Source of the DNA: Nonomuraea indica
Lineage (GTDB): Bacteria > Actinomycetota > Actinomycetes > Streptosporangiales > Streptosporangiaceae
Direction: 5' to 3'
DNA length: 64,000 nucleotides
NCBI RefSeq assembly: GCF_002850745.1
Contig: NZ_KZ559467.1
Span: forward strand, 569,319 to 633,318
Position 1 is the stretch's first letter. Every line of letters starts with the position of its first letter. A model generated the notes under the pieces. It was not told where the DNA came from. It was given only the letters and a program-made list of their open reading frames with translations, and did not search any database. Of this stretch, positions 17,828 to 26,919 are shown one piece after another. The translations under genes were made by a program, and so were the position numbers.

Positions 17828-19810
17828 GTGACCCCCCTGCGGACCCTCCTGGTGGTCCTCACCCTCGCGCTGCTCGGCGCCGTCGCCCCCGTCGCACCAC
17901 TCCCCCCCGCCTCCGCCGCCGCCTCCGCCGCCGTCTGTGCCACCGATCCCGCCACTCCCAAGCGGCAGCTCCGCGCGATGTGGATCTCCTCCGTGGCCAA
18001 CATCGACTGGCCGAGCCGCACCGGGCTCACCGTCGCCGCCCAGCAGGCGGAGTTCCGCGCCTGGCTCGACCTCGCCGTCGCCAGGCGCATGAACGCCGTC
18101 GTCGTGCAGGTCAGGCCGACGGCCGACGCGTTCTGGCCGTCGCCGCACGAGCCCTGGTCGCAGTGGCTCACCGGAACGCAGGGCCGCGACCCCGGCTACG
18201 ACCCGCTCGGCTTCATGGTCGCCGAGGCCCACGCCCGCAACCTGGAGCTGCACGCCTGGTTCAACCCGTACCGGGTCGCCAACCACGACGACGTCAGCGC
18301 GCTCGTCACGAGCCACCCGGCGCGCCGGAACCCCTCCTGGCGCTTCGCCTACGGCGGCAAGCTCTACTACAACCCCGGCCTGCCCGCCGTCCGCGCCTTC
18401 ATCCAGGACGCCGTCATGGACGCCGTCACCCGCTACGACCTCGACGGCGTGCACCTCGACGACTACTTCTACCCCTATCCGGTCAGCGGCCAGACCATCC
18501 CCGACAGCGCCGCCTACGACCAGTACGGCGGCGGCTTCGCCAACGTCCACGACTGGCGGCGCGAGAACGTCAACCTCCTCATCCGCGAGCTCGACCAGCG
18601 CATCCACCAGGCCAAGCCGCACGTCTCCTTCGGCGTCAGCCCGTTCGGCATCTGGCGCAACGCCGCCACCGACCCGCTCGGCTCGGCCACCTCGGGGCTG
18701 CAGTCCTACGACGCGATCTACGCCGACACCAGGCGGTGGGTGAAGGAGGGCTGGATCGACTACGTGGCGCCGCAGATCTACTGGCACATCGGGCACACCG
18801 CGGCCGACTACGCCGTGCTGACCGCCTGGTGGGCGCAGACCGTGCGCGGCACCGGCGTGCAGCTCGTCATCGGCCAGGCCGCCTACCGGGCGGGCGCCTC
18901 CGGGCAGGACGCGGCCTGGCAGGACCCGGCCGAGCTGAGCGACCACCTGCACGTCAACCGGCGCCATCCCGAGGTGTCCGGCGACATCTTCTTCAGCGCC
19001 AAGGACGTCAAGGCCAACCGGATCAACGCCTTCGCCACGCTCGCCGCCGCCCACTACACCAGGCCGGCGCTCCTGCCGGCCCGGGGCGGCGCCGCAGCCC
19101 CGGCTGCCCCCGCCCTCGGCTCGGCCACCCGCGGGTCCGGCGGCGTGACCGTGACCTGGACGCCGGGGCAGGGGCAGCCGACGGCGTACGCGGTCTACCG
19201 GGTGGACGGCACGCCCACCACCGCCGACCCGTGCGCCTTCGCCGACGCCCGCAACCTCCTCGCCACCACCCGGAAGACCACGTTCACCGACGCCACGGCC
19301 TCCGCCACGGCCGCCTACACCTACTACGTGACGGCGCTCGGCCGCACCCACCAGGAGAGCGGTCCGAGCGCGGGCAGGTCCGTCCCGGGCTCCGGCGGCG
19401 GCGCGTTCAGCGTCGTCCTCGACAACGCCGGCGCCGGGTTCACCGCCGGGTCGGCCTGGGGCACCTCCACCTACTCCAGCCAGCTCCACGGCACCGACTA
19501 CCGCTTCGCCGAGCCCGTCGCGGCCAGCGACCCGGCCTGGTTCCGGGCCGCGATCCCGAGCGCGGGCAGCTACCGGGTCGAGGTCTGGTACCCGGCCAAC
19601 GCCGGTTACAACAGCGCCACGCCGTACGTGGTCGCGGCGAGCGGCGGGAGCCGGACGGTCACCGTGGACCAGCGGACGGGCGGCGGCGCCTGGCGGTCCC
19701 TGGGAACGTTCACCCTCGACGCGGGGACGTACAACGTGGTCGGCGTGAGCCGCTGGACGTCGGCGGCCGGCTACGTCATCGCCGACGCGGTCCGCATCAC
19801 CAAGCTCTGA
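17828..19810 (+). CDS. Secreted GHL10 (DUF187/DigH-like) glycoside hydrolase with FN3 and golvesin-like domains
   Basis: A 660-residue exported enzyme. The signal peptide ends near residue 35. The GHL10-type TIM barrel (about 45-400) begins LRAMWISSVANIDWPS and carries WFNPYRV, YDLDGVHLDDYFYPYP (acidic cluster), FGVSPFGIWR and YVAPQIYWHIG. A fibronectin III-like module lies at about 420-515, and a C-terminal domain at about 530-660 is shared with the divergent amidase. E. coli DigH of this family cuts glycan strands already stripped of stem peptides. That makes a functional link with the adjacent amidase attractive, but it is inferred. The start is GTG 17828; no Shine-Dalgarno sequence is evident. 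Confidence 0.88.
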   Translation: MTPLRTLLVVLTLALLGAVAPVAPLPPASAAASAAVCATDPATPKRQLRAMWISSVANIDWPSRTGLTVAAQQAEFRAWLDLAVARRMNAVVVQVRPTADAFWPSPHEPWSQWLTGTQGRDPGYDPLGFMVAEAHARNLELHAWFNPYRVANHDDVSALVTSHPARRNPSWRFAYGGKLYYNPGLPAVRAFIQDAVMDAVTRYDLDGVHLDDYFYPYPVSGQTIPDSAAYDQYGGGFANVHDWRRENVNLLIRELDQRIHQAKPHVSFGVSPFGIWRNAATDPLGSATSGLQSYDAIYADTRRWVKEGWIDYVAPQIYWHIGHTAADYAVLTAWWAQTVRGTGVQLVIGQAAYRAGASGQDAAWQDPAELSDHLHVNRRHPEVSGDIFFSAKDVKANRINAFATLAAAHYTRPALLPARGGAAAPAAPALGSATRGSGGVTVTWTPGQGQPTAYAVYRVDGTPTTADPCAFADARNLLATTRKTTFTDATASATAAYTYYVTALGRTHQESGPSAGRSVPGSGGGAFSVVLDNAGAGFTAGSAWGTSTYSSQLHGTDYRFAEPVAASDPAWFRAAIPSAGSYRVEVWYPANAGYNSATPYVVAASGGSRTVTVDQRTGGGAWRSLGTFTLDAGTYNVVGVSRWTSAAGYVIADAVRITKL

Positions 19811-19833
19811 CCCGCCGCCGGGCAGTGCGGACG

Positions 19834-20625
19834 TCAGCTCCAGCCGCGCGCCCGGAGGAAGGCGGCGCACCGCCGGGTCCAGTCACCGGCCTCGGGCTCG
19901 GCCTCGGCCAGCCCGAGACCGTGGACGCCGCTGGGGTACACGTGCGCCTCCACGGGCACGCGGTGCCGGGCCAGCGCGCCGGCCAGCATGAGCGTGTTGT
20001 CCACCGGCACGGAGGCGTCGTCGGCCGTGTGCCACAGGAACGTCGGCGGGGTGTCCGGGCCCACCCTCCGCTCGATCGACAGGGCCGCGGCGTCCCCGCC
20101 CGGACCGTCCCCGCCCGGACCGTCCCCGCCTGGACCGAGGAGGTTGGCGACCGAGCCCCGGTGCGCGGCCGGGCCGGTCAGCGTGACGACCGGGTAGCAC
20201 AGCACCGCCAGCCCCGGCCGGGGGTCGGCCGCGTCGACGTCGTCGTGCGGCCCCGGCGGCAGCATGGGCCCCGTCTCGGTGGCGAGCAGCCCCGCCAGGT
20301 GCCCGCCCGCGGAGAACCCGAGCACGCCGACCCGCAGCGGGTCCACGCCGTGCCGGGGCGCGTGGTGCCTGACCCAGCGCACGGCCCTGGCGGCGTCCAG
20401 CAGGGGCAGCGGGTAACGGTGCGGCGCGACCCGATAGGACACCACGAAGGCGGCGACGCCGAGCGAGTTCAGCCACCGCGCCACCGGCGCCCCCTCGTGG
20501 GCGGCCTGGCGGGCGTAGCCGCCGCCGGGCAGCACCAGCACGGCCGGGCTCGGCCGGGGCGACGCCACGGGAAACACGGTGACCCGCGCCTCGTCCTGAC
20601 CGGGCCACAGGGGGTGCTCGCTCAT
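19834..20625 (-). CDS. Alpha/beta hydrolase (BD-FAE/acetyl-esterase type)
   Basis: A 263-residue cytoplasmic esterase. It has the oxyanion motif LPGGGYARQAAHEG (about 33-46), nucleophile elbow GFSAGGH (about 103-109), acid region HTADDASVPVDN and catalytic His in SGVHGLGL. This arrangement resembles xylan/acetyl esterases and feruloyl esterase-like carbohydrate esterases. A short GPGGDGPGGDGPGGD insert arises from three copies of a 15-bp repeat (about 20087-20135). No signal peptide is seen. ATG 20625 has AAGGCGG upstream. It converges on the glycosidase gene with 23 bp between them. Confidence 0.85.
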   Translation of the reverse strand: MSEHPLWPGQDEARVTVFPVASPRPSPAVLVLPGGGYARQAAHEGAPVARWLNSLGVAAFVVSYRVAPHRYPLPLLDAARAVRWVRHHAPRHGVDPLRVGVLGFSAGGHLAGLLATETGPMLPPGPHDDVDAADPRPGLAVLCYPVVTLTGPAAHRGSVANLLGPGGDGPGGDGPGGDAAALSIERRVGPDTPPTFLWHTADDASVPVDNTLMLAGALARHRVPVEAHVYPSGVHGLGLAEAEPEAGDWTRRCAAFLRARGWS

Positions 20626-20803
20626 CCGCCGCCTTTCTCGCCCGGCCACCGTACCGAGGGACGGTGGCGGCGTGCACGACGCGAGGCAAGCTGACCCGGA
20701 GTTCGTCTGTCACGTGAAGAACTCCGGCATCCTCGCTCTCCGTCTCGCAAGTGATCGCGGAGAGTCTTAGAGTGGTCGGTGTGGTGGACGGGGCCGGGCG
20801 CAG

Positions 20804-22492
20804 GTGACGTTCCGGGCCGGGGTCGTCCCGCGCGTGCTGCTCGCCCTCGCCGCGCTCCTGCTGGCCGCCGCGCCCGAGGCGGTGCGGGTCGTCGACGCCT
20901 CCGGCTGCCCGCCGCGTGACCCCCGCGCGACAGCGGTCTACCCGATCACCGGCTACTGGATCAACCCGCGGCCCGACCGGTGCGAGACGCGCGAGGTGGT
21001 CTCGGCGATCCGGCGGCTGGGCGGCGACACCGTCATCACGTTCGGCTCGCGGCTCACCGCCGTCCGGGCCGACGGGGCCGGACGGCTGTTCGACGCCCGC
21101 AGCGGTCAGGCCGACCCCGCCTTCGCGGGCTGCCTCGACGGGGGCAGGCCGTGCTACCTGGCCGCCCGTGACGCCGTGCCGGGCAAGGAGATCCGCCGCG
21201 TCTTCACCTACGTCGCCCCGGAGCACTTCGGACCGGATGTGCTGCGCTGTCCCGGTCTCGACCGGCGCGTCCGGAGCGGCGGGCGCACCTACTACCGGAT
21301 CCTGCTCGGCGCCTCCTGCTCCGCCGGCCCGTTCGACCTGGTCCTCGCCGTCACGGACGGCGACGGCATCGGCAACCTGCTGGCCGAGGCGGCCGGCCAC
21401 GGCATGAAGGTCTACCCGGGGCTGCCGGCCGCGCCGCAGGACCCGGTCAAGCCGTGGCTGCCCCACCTGCCGCACCTCGACGCGCTGACCGCCTTCACCC
21501 GCCGCGTGCTGGACGACTACCGCCGCCGGCACGGGGCGTCACCGGCGCTCGCCGGGGTGTACCAGTCGTTCGAGCTGGCGATGCGCGACCGGCCCGACGA
21601 CGACGAGGTCCTCGCCCTGTACCGCGCGCAGCACGCGGTCGCCGCCGCCGCGCTGCCCGGCCGGACGATCGTGGTCAGCCCTTATTGGGACGCCCGGCGT
21701 GAGCGCGGCTTCCCGCCCGCCGAGGCGGGCGAGGGGTTCGCCGAGATCGCCGCCACCCGGGCGGGCGCGCCCATGGCCATCGCCGTCCAGGACGGGCGGG
21801 GCACCGGCAAGGTGCCCGTGTACGGTCCCGGCCAGGCCGACGAGCGGGTGGACCCCCGGCTGGAGCCGGTCGTGGGCGCGGTGACCTACCGGCAGGCCTA
21901 CCACGGCTCGACCCGCGACTACGTGGAGGCGGTGGCGAGCCGTCCGGTGCCCGGCGTGGAGCTGTGGGTGAACGTCGAGCTCTTCGAGCCCACCCCCGTG
22001 GCCGGCGAGTGCTCCAGGACCGATCCGCTGCCGTTGCGCGGCCGTGCCTCCAAGGCTCGCGTCGACAGCCAGATCATGGCCGTGGGCGGGTACGCCGCCA
22101 AGATCATCGCCTATCGCTGGGAGCCGTTCGTCGTCTGCCGCGACGACGCGGACAGCCCGTCGCTGGGCGAGAGCGTCGCGGCGGCGTGGAACGATCCGCT
22201 CATCGTGCGCGCCGCACGCAGCCGCGTGGACGGGCGCGAGGGCATCCAGGTCCAGGGCCACCACCTGCGCGGCGGCACGCTGCGGATCTCCTACCGGCAG
22301 CCGGGCGGCGCGACCACGGTCGTCACCGCGGCGCAGGAGCGGCACACCCCCGCCGCCCGGCCGGGCGGGCCGGAGACGGCGTGGGCGCCGTTCACCCCCG
22401 CCGGCCTCGACCCGGACCATCCGTGGATCACCGTGACGGCCGTCAACGGCGCCGGACGCTCCAGCACGGCCGCCCACGCCTTCCGTGGCTGA
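20804..22492 (+). CDS. Secreted DUF4434-like putative glycoside hydrolase
   Basis: A 562-residue exported protein: signal peptide to about residue 32, then a TIM-barrel-like region beginning YPITGYWINPRPDRCE. It includes GGDTVITFGSRL, HGMKVYPGLPAAP, YRRRHGASPALAGVYQSFEL (a strand followed by acid E) and VELWVNVELFEP (second acid). This layout fits DUF4434-type proteins, proposed glycoside hydrolases with a pair of Glu residues after beta-strands 4 and 7. The last 100 residues form an Ig-like beta domain. The enzyme's substrate is unknown. GTG 20804 is the likely start. It is probably monocistronic and ends before a strong bidirectional hairpin. Confidence 0.65.
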   Translation: MTFRAGVVPRVLLALAALLLAAAPEAVRVVDASGCPPRDPRATAVYPITGYWINPRPDRCETREVVSAIRRLGGDTVITFGSRLTAVRADGAGRLFDARSGQADPAFAGCLDGGRPCYLAARDAVPGKEIRRVFTYVAPEHFGPDVLRCPGLDRRVRSGGRTYYRILLGASCSAGPFDLVLAVTDGDGIGNLLAEAAGHGMKVYPGLPAAPQDPVKPWLPHLPHLDALTAFTRRVLDDYRRRHGASPALAGVYQSFELAMRDRPDDDEVLALYRAQHAVAAAALPGRTIVVSPYWDARRERGFPPAEAGEGFAEIAATRAGAPMAIAVQDGRGTGKVPVYGPGQADERVDPRLEPVVGAVTYRQAYHGSTRDYVEAVASRPVPGVELWVNVELFEPTPVAGECSRTDPLPLRGRASKARVDSQIMAVGGYAAKIIAYRWEPFVVCRDDADSPSLGESVAAAWNDPLIVRAARSRVDGREGIQVQGHHLRGGTLRISYRQPGGATTVVTAAQERHTPAARPGGPETAWAPFTPAGLDPDHPWITVTAVNGAGRSSTAAHAFRG

Positions 22493-22504
22493 GACCTGCC
22501 GGCC

Positions 22505-22547
22505 GCCGTGGGCATGGGCCGCCCGGTGCCCGCCCCATGCCCACGGC
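22505..22547. terminator. Bidirectional hairpin terminator
   Basis: Perfect 14-bp arms GCCGTGGGCATGGG (22505-22518) and its complement (22534-22547) lie between two convergent genes, 13 bp after the upstream stop and 5 bp before the other. Confidence 0.85.
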
Positions 22548-22551
22548 GTGC

Positions 22552-23661
22552 TCAGCCGAGCGTGGCGGCGTACGGGTCCCAGTCCGCCGGCAGCGGATCG
22601 GGCACCGGCGACCCGGAGCCGAGCCCGCGGAACTCGCCCCGCTCGCCCGACTCCGTCACCGCCGTCATGATCTCCAGGACGTGCAGCGCCAGCGCGCCCG
22701 ACGCCCGGTGCGGGACCCCGGCCCGGATCGCGCGGGCCATGTCCAGCACGCCGATGCCGCGCCCCGCCGTCGTGCCCTCCAGCGGCAGCTCCCGCCAGTC
22801 GAGGTCATGCAGGCCCCGGGCCAGCAGCGGGCCGTCGAAGGTGTTGGGGTCGGGCAGCGACAGCGCCCCTTCGGTGCCGATGACCTCGATCAGCGTCTTG
22901 CTCACCGGCGAGTCGAAGCTGAAGGTGGCCCCGGCAGTCGGGCCGCCCGCGAAGTCGATCAGCGCGTTGACGTGCGTGGGCACGTCCACCGGGAAGACCG
23001 TGCCCGCCTTCGGCCCCGAGCCGACCACCCGGTGCTCGCGTGCGCGCCGGTTGCTCGCCGACACCCGGGAGGCCGGGCCGAGCAGCGCGACGAGCGTGGT
23101 CAGGTAGTACGGGCCGAGGTCGAACAGCGGCCCGGCCCCCCGCTGGTAGAAGAACTCGGGGGCGGGATGCCACGACTCCGGGCCCATGCCCTGGGTGGCG
23201 GCCGTGACCGCGACCGGGGCGCCGATCAGGCCCGACCGCACGGCCCGGATCGTGGACTGGATGCCGGCGCCGAGGAAGGTGTCGGGGGCGTTGCCGACGC
23301 GCAACCCCCGGTTGTCCGCCTCGGCCAGCACCTTGGCCGCCTCGTCCATGTCCAGGGCCAGCGGCTTCTCCCCGTACACGTGCTTGCCCGCCCGTAAGGC
23401 GGCCAGCGCCACCGTGCCGTGCGCCGACGGGACGGTGAGGTTGACGACGATCTCCACCTCGGGGATGCCCAGCACGGTGTCCAGGCCTCCGGAGACGGGG
23501 ACGCCGTACTCCTCGGCCACCGCGGCGGCGCGTGCCTCGTCCAGGTCGGCGACGGCGAGCACCCGCACGTCCGGGAACGCCGTGAGGTGCCGCAGGTACT
23601 GGCCGCTGATCACCCCGGCGCCGACGAGCGCCACGCCCACCGGGCCCGTCCCGGACGTCAT
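22552..23661 (-). CDS. Gfo/Idh/MocA-family NAD(P)-dependent sugar oxidoreductase
   Basis: A 369-residue oxidoreductase with Rossmann motif VALVGAGVISGQYLRHL (about 9-25), the family hallmark HVYGEKPLA (about 92-100, EKP), and a C-terminal domain with GPLFDLGPYYLTTLVALLG holding the Asp/His-type catalytic helix. Its ATG overlaps the stop of the upstream isomerase gene (ATGA), so it is the last gene of the xylA operon. It likely oxidises a sugar or sugar acid (glucose, xylose, inositol or similar). The specific substrate is not readable. Confidence 0.88.
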   Translation of the reverse strand: MTSGTGPVGVALVGAGVISGQYLRHLTAFPDVRVLAVADLDEARAAAVAEEYGVPVSGGLDTVLGIPEVEIVVNLTVPSAHGTVALAALRAGKHVYGEKPLALDMDEAAKVLAEADNRGLRVGNAPDTFLGAGIQSTIRAVRSGLIGAPVAVTAATQGMGPESWHPAPEFFYQRGAGPLFDLGPYYLTTLVALLGPASRVSASNRRAREHRVVGSGPKAGTVFPVDVPTHVNALIDFAGGPTAGATFSFDSPVSKTLIEVIGTEGALSLPDPNTFDGPLLARGLHDLDWRELPLEGTTAGRGIGVLDMARAIRAGVPHRASGALALHVLEIMTAVTESGERGEFRGLGSGSPVPDPLPADWDPYAATLG

Positions 23662-24401
23662 GAGACCCCCAGCGACGACAGGTAGGAGCGGCTGCCCGCG
23701 AGCGCCTCGAAGACGTCGCCCGCGCAGGCGTCGAGCTCGACGATCCGCCACGCGCCGGGCGCGGCGTCGAGGATGGCGGGCACCGGCATGACGCCGTCGC
23801 CCACGGCCGTGTGCGGCTCTCCCTTGACGCCGGGGCCGTCCTTGACGTGCAGGGCGAGCACCCGGTCGGCGAGCCCGCGCAGCAGGGCGGGCACGTCGGC
23901 CCCGCCCACCGCCGCCCAGTAGGTGTCCACCTCCAGGAACACCTCCGGCTCCAGCAGGCCGGCCAGCACCTCCAGGGCGTGCCGGCCGTCGATCCGCGGC
24001 TCGATCTCCCACCAGTGGTTGTGGTAGCCCAGCCGCATGCCGTGGGCGGCGGCCTGGGCGGCCAGCCCGTTCAGCCGGTCGGCGACCCGGGCCAGGCCGT
24101 CGCGGGTGGTGAACTCCTCCTCCGCGATGCCGCCAGGGATGATCACCAGGTCGGTCCCGACCGTGGCGATCGCCTCGAACACCTCCGCCGGTTCCTGGCT
24201 CAGCAGCGCGTAGGCGTGCGTGCTGGAGACGGTCAGTCCCAGGTCGTCGGCCACCCGGCGGAAGCCCTCGGGATCGGTCATCGGGTCGTACGGTTCGACG
24301 GCCCCGTAGCCGAGCTCGGCGATGCGGCGCAGCACCCCGTCCCGGTCAGCGGCTAACGCGTCCCTGACGGTGTAGAGCTGGACGCCGAGTGGTTGCACCA
24401 T
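23658..24401 (-). CDS. Sugar phosphate isomerase/epimerase (AP endonuclease 2/IolE-like TIM barrel)
   Basis: A 247-residue TIM-barrel protein opening with LGVQLYTVRDAL. Metal-site strands are typical of the xylose isomerase-like superfamily: VIIPGGIAEEEF, LGYHNHWWEIEP (E/H ligands), VFLEVDTYWAAVGG and LALHVKDGPG. Proteins of this kind isomerise or epimerise keto-sugars and often pair with a Gfo/Idh/MocA dehydrogenase, as here. ATG 24401 shares one base with the xylA stop (TGATG), so it is translationally coupled in the middle of the operon. Confidence 0.85.
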   Translation of the reverse strand: MVQPLGVQLYTVRDALAADRDGVLRRIAELGYGAVEPYDPMTDPEGFRRVADDLGLTVSSTHAYALLSQEPAEVFEAIATVGTDLVIIPGGIAEEEFTTRDGLARVADRLNGLAAQAAAHGMRLGYHNHWWEIEPRIDGRHALEVLAGLLEPEVFLEVDTYWAAVGGADVPALLRGLADRVLALHVKDGPGVKGEPHTAVGDGVMPVPAILDAAPGAWRIVELDACAGDVFEALAGSRSYLSSLGVS

Positions 24402-25561
24402 CAGCCCTCCTGGTTCCGGACGCCGAGCAGGTGCTCGATCGCGAGTTGGTTGAGCCGGGTGAAGTGGAAGCCGCGCTCGGCGGCCACGTCGGGGTCGAAG
24501 TCGTCGGCGGCGAGGTCGGCCAGGGTCTCGCCCGGCGCGAGCGTCGGCACGGCCAGCTCGTCCACCCGCGAGGCCCGCAGCGCGTCCTGCACCTCCGGGT
24601 CGGCCCGGAAGGCGCGCGCCTTGTCCTTCAGGATCAGGTAGGTGCGCATGTTGGCCGCCGCCGACACCCACACGTCCCCGGGGTCCTCGGTGCGCAGCGG
24701 CTTGTAGTCGAAGTGCCTCGGCCCGTCGTAGCCGCCGTGCTCCAGCAGGTCCACCAGGAAGAACGCGCTCTTCACGTCGCCGTGCCCGAACACCAGGTCC
24801 TGGTCGTACTTCGGGCCGTGCTGGCCGTTGAGGTCGATGTGGAAGAGCTTGCCGTGCCAGAGCGCCTGCGCGATGCCGTGCACGAAGTTCAGCCCGGCCA
24901 TCTGCTCGTGCCCCACCTCGGGGTTGAGCCCTACCATGTCCGGGTGCTCCAGCTCGTCGATGAACGCCAGGGCGTGCCCGATCGTCGGCAGCAGGATGTC
25001 ACCGCGCGGCTCGTTCGGCTTCGGCTCCAGGGCGAACCTGATGTCGTACCCCTGGTCCAGGACGTACTGGCTGAGCAGGTCGAGCGCCTCCTTGTAGCGG
25101 TCGAGCGCGGCGCGCACGTCCTTGGCCGCGTCCGACTCGGCGCCCTCGCGCCCGCCCCAGCACACGTACGTCCGCGCGCCCAGCGACACCGCCAGGTCCA
25201 GGTTGCGCATGACCTTGCGGATCGCGTACCGCCGCACGGCGCGGTCGTTGCTGGTGAACGCGCCGTCCTTGAACACCGGGTGGGTGAACAGGTTGGTGGT
25301 GGCCATCGGGACCTTCATCCCGGTCTCGTCCAGCGCCTTGCGGAACGCCGAGACGGCCCGGTCGCGATCCGGCTCCACGGCGAGCAGGTCGTCGTCGTGG
25401 AAGGTCACCCCGTACGCGCCCAGCTCGGCCAGGCGGTGCACGGTCTCCACCGGGTCGAGCGGCGGACGGGTGGCGTCGCCGAAGGGGTCTCGTGCCGGCC
25501 AGCCCACCGTCCACAGGCCGAACGTGAAGCGGTCGTCGGGGGTCGGAGTGAATGCGGCCAT
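24401..25561 (-). CDS. xylA: Xylose isomerase
   Basis: A 386-residue D-xylose/D-glucose isomerase, the usual actinomycete length. Visible are [15 protein letters not shown] at the N-terminus, TFHDDDL with the catalytic His, [23 protein letters not shown] with metal-binding Glu and the active-site Lys, [16 protein letters not shown] (second metal Glu and His), and [15 protein letters not shown] (Asp ligands). It converts D-xylose to D-xylulose in the cytoplasm. ATG 25561 has AGGAGGG upstream. It is the first gene of a three-gene operon and is divergent from a ROK repressor. No xylulokinase gene is next to it, which is unusual for xylA loci. Confidence 0.96.
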   Translation of the reverse strand: MAAFTPTPDDRFTFGLWTVGWPARDPFGDATRPPLDPVETVHRLAELGAYGVTFHDDDLLAVEPDRDRAVSAFRKALDETGMKVPMATTNLFTHPVFKDGAFTSNDRAVRRYAIRKVMRNLDLAVSLGARTYVCWGGREGAESDAAKDVRAALDRYKEALDLLSQYVLDQGYDIRFALEPKPNEPRGDILLPTIGHALAFIDELEHPDMVGLNPEVGHEQMAGLNFVHGIAQALWHGKLFHIDLNGQHGPKYDQDLVFGHGDVKSAFFLVDLLEHGGYDGPRHFDYKPLRTEDPGDVWVSAAANMRTYLILKDKARAFRADPEVQDALRASRVDELAVPTLAPGETLADLAADDFDPDVAAERGFHFTRLNQLAIEHLLGVRNQEG

Positions 25562-25620
25562 CGGCCCTCCTGCGGCTCTACTATTAGTCCACAATCTGTA
25601 CATAATCCTCGGAGGCGGGT
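25562..25620. promoter_or_regulatory. Divergent xylA/ROK-regulator promoter and likely operator
   Basis: The 59-bp gap is the only AT-rich stretch nearby. It holds an imperfect inverted sequence TTAGTCCACAATCTGTACATAA (halves at 25584-25605), a plus-strand -10-like CATAAT (25601-25606) and GGAGG before the GTG at 25621. The ROK repressor probably binds here. The exact operator is inferred. Confidence 0.5.
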
Positions 25621-26838
25621 GTGAACACGTCAAGAGGTGTGCGGCACGATTCCATGCGTGCCCGTAACCTCGCCGTCGTGCTCGGGGAGATCCGCAGGTC
25701 CGGACCGCTCACCCGGGCGGCGCTGGCGGACCTGACCGGGCTGACCAAGACGACCGTGTCCAAGCTGGTGTCCGACCTGCTGGAGGCGGGCGCCGTCGTC
25801 GAGACGGGCGTGGTGCGCGACGGCGAGCGCGGCAGGCCCGGCGTCGCGGTGGCGCTCAGCGGGCACCGCGTGGCCACGCTCGGGCTGGAGATCAACGTCG
25901 ACTACCTGGCCGCCTGCGTCGTGGACCTCACCCGGGCCGTACGGGTACGCCGCACCCGGCCGGCCGACAACCGCAACTCCCGCCCTCCGACGATCCTGCG
26001 CGAGCTGCGCGACCTGGCCCACCGGGCCGTGGCGGAGGCCGAGGCGCTGGGGCTGCGCGTCACCGGCGCGGCGCTGGCCGTGCCCGGACCGGTCGAGGGC
26101 GGGCTGCTGCGCAACGCCCCGCACCTCGGCTGGCGCGACGTGCGGGTCACGGGCCTGGTGGACCTGCTCGACCTGCCGTTCGAGGTGGACAACGAGGCCA
26201 ACCTGGCGGCGCTCGGCGAGCTGTGGTTCGGATCGGGGGCGACCGACTTCCTCTACGTCTCGGGGGAGATCGGCATCGGCGCCGGCCTGGTCGTGGACGG
26301 CGCGCTGTTCCGCGGCACGAACGGACAGGCGGGCGAGCTCGGGCACGTCGTGGTCATGCCCGACGGGCCCGGGTGCCGGTGCGGCGGGCGCGGCTGCCTG
26401 GAGGTGTACGCGGGGCAGGACGCGCTGCTCGGCGCGGTCGCGCCGCTGAGCGGCCGGGTCGCGGCGCTGCCCGGCGCGGCGGCCGGGATGCCGGCCCAGG
26501 CGGCCTCCCTCGAAGGGCTGGCCGGGCTGCTGGAGGCGGGCGACCCCGCGGCGCGGGCGGCCTGCGAGGAAGCCGGGCGGGCGCTCGGCACCGCCCTCAC
26601 CTCGGCCGTCCACCTTCTCGACCCGGGCATGATCGTGCTGGGCGGCTCGTTCGGGCTGCTGTTCCCCTGGCTCGAACGGCCGGTCGGCGACGTGCTGTCG
26701 GCGCGGCTGCGGCAGATGCGGCGGACGCCGCCCCGCCTGGTGGCCTCGGAGTCCGGCGCGGACGCCGCCGTCCTGGGCGCGGCCGGCCTCGTCATCCAGC
26801 GGGTCATCGCCGACCCGGCCGGCGTCCTCGGCCTCTGA
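25621..26838 (+). CDS. ROK-family transcriptional repressor (XylR/NagC type)
   Basis: A 405-residue regulator. The N-terminal winged helix (about 20-75, [21 protein letters not shown]) is followed by a sugar-kinase-like ROK domain. That domain has the GxxCxCGxxGCxE zinc motif ([13 protein letters not shown], about 257-269), ELGHVVV, and ligand residues in [14 protein letters not shown]. In related systems D-xylose releases it from DNA. Its position, divergent from xylA across 59 bp, makes it the likely regulator of that operon and of itself. The start is GTG 25621 with GGAGG upstream. Confidence 0.9.
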   Translation: MNTSRGVRHDSMRARNLAVVLGEIRRSGPLTRAALADLTGLTKTTVSKLVSDLLEAGAVVETGVVRDGERGRPGVAVALSGHRVATLGLEINVDYLAACVVDLTRAVRVRRTRPADNRNSRPPTILRELRDLAHRAVAEAEALGLRVTGAALAVPGPVEGGLLRNAPHLGWRDVRVTGLVDLLDLPFEVDNEANLAALGELWFGSGATDFLYVSGEIGIGAGLVVDGALFRGTNGQAGELGHVVVMPDGPGCRCGGRGCLEVYAGQDALLGAVAPLSGRVAALPGAAAGMPAQAASLEGLAGLLEAGDPAARAACEEAGRALGTALTSAVHLLDPGMIVLGGSFGLLFPWLERPVGDVLSARLRQMRRTPPRLVASESGADAAVLGAAGLVIQRVIADPAGVLGL

Positions 26839-26919
26839 GCGCCCCCGCCCTGGGCGCCTGCTGGACGCGCCCGCTCGGCGGGCGGCCGTCCTGGGCGCCT
26901 GTCGGAGGCGCGTGCCCGC

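Noticed and set aside
17677..20694. 1005-codon plus-strand frame across the glycosidase and esterase
   Set aside because: It overlaps the GHL10 enzyme in another frame and the esterase antisense; composition is Arg/Pro/Ala-rich and no domain is visible.
26869..26883. GCCCGC-TCG-GCGGGC hairpin as a terminator between the ROK and arginase-family genes
   Set aside because: Six-base arms in very GC-rich DNA are expected by chance; adjacent direct repeats of ctgggcgcctg make it less clear.
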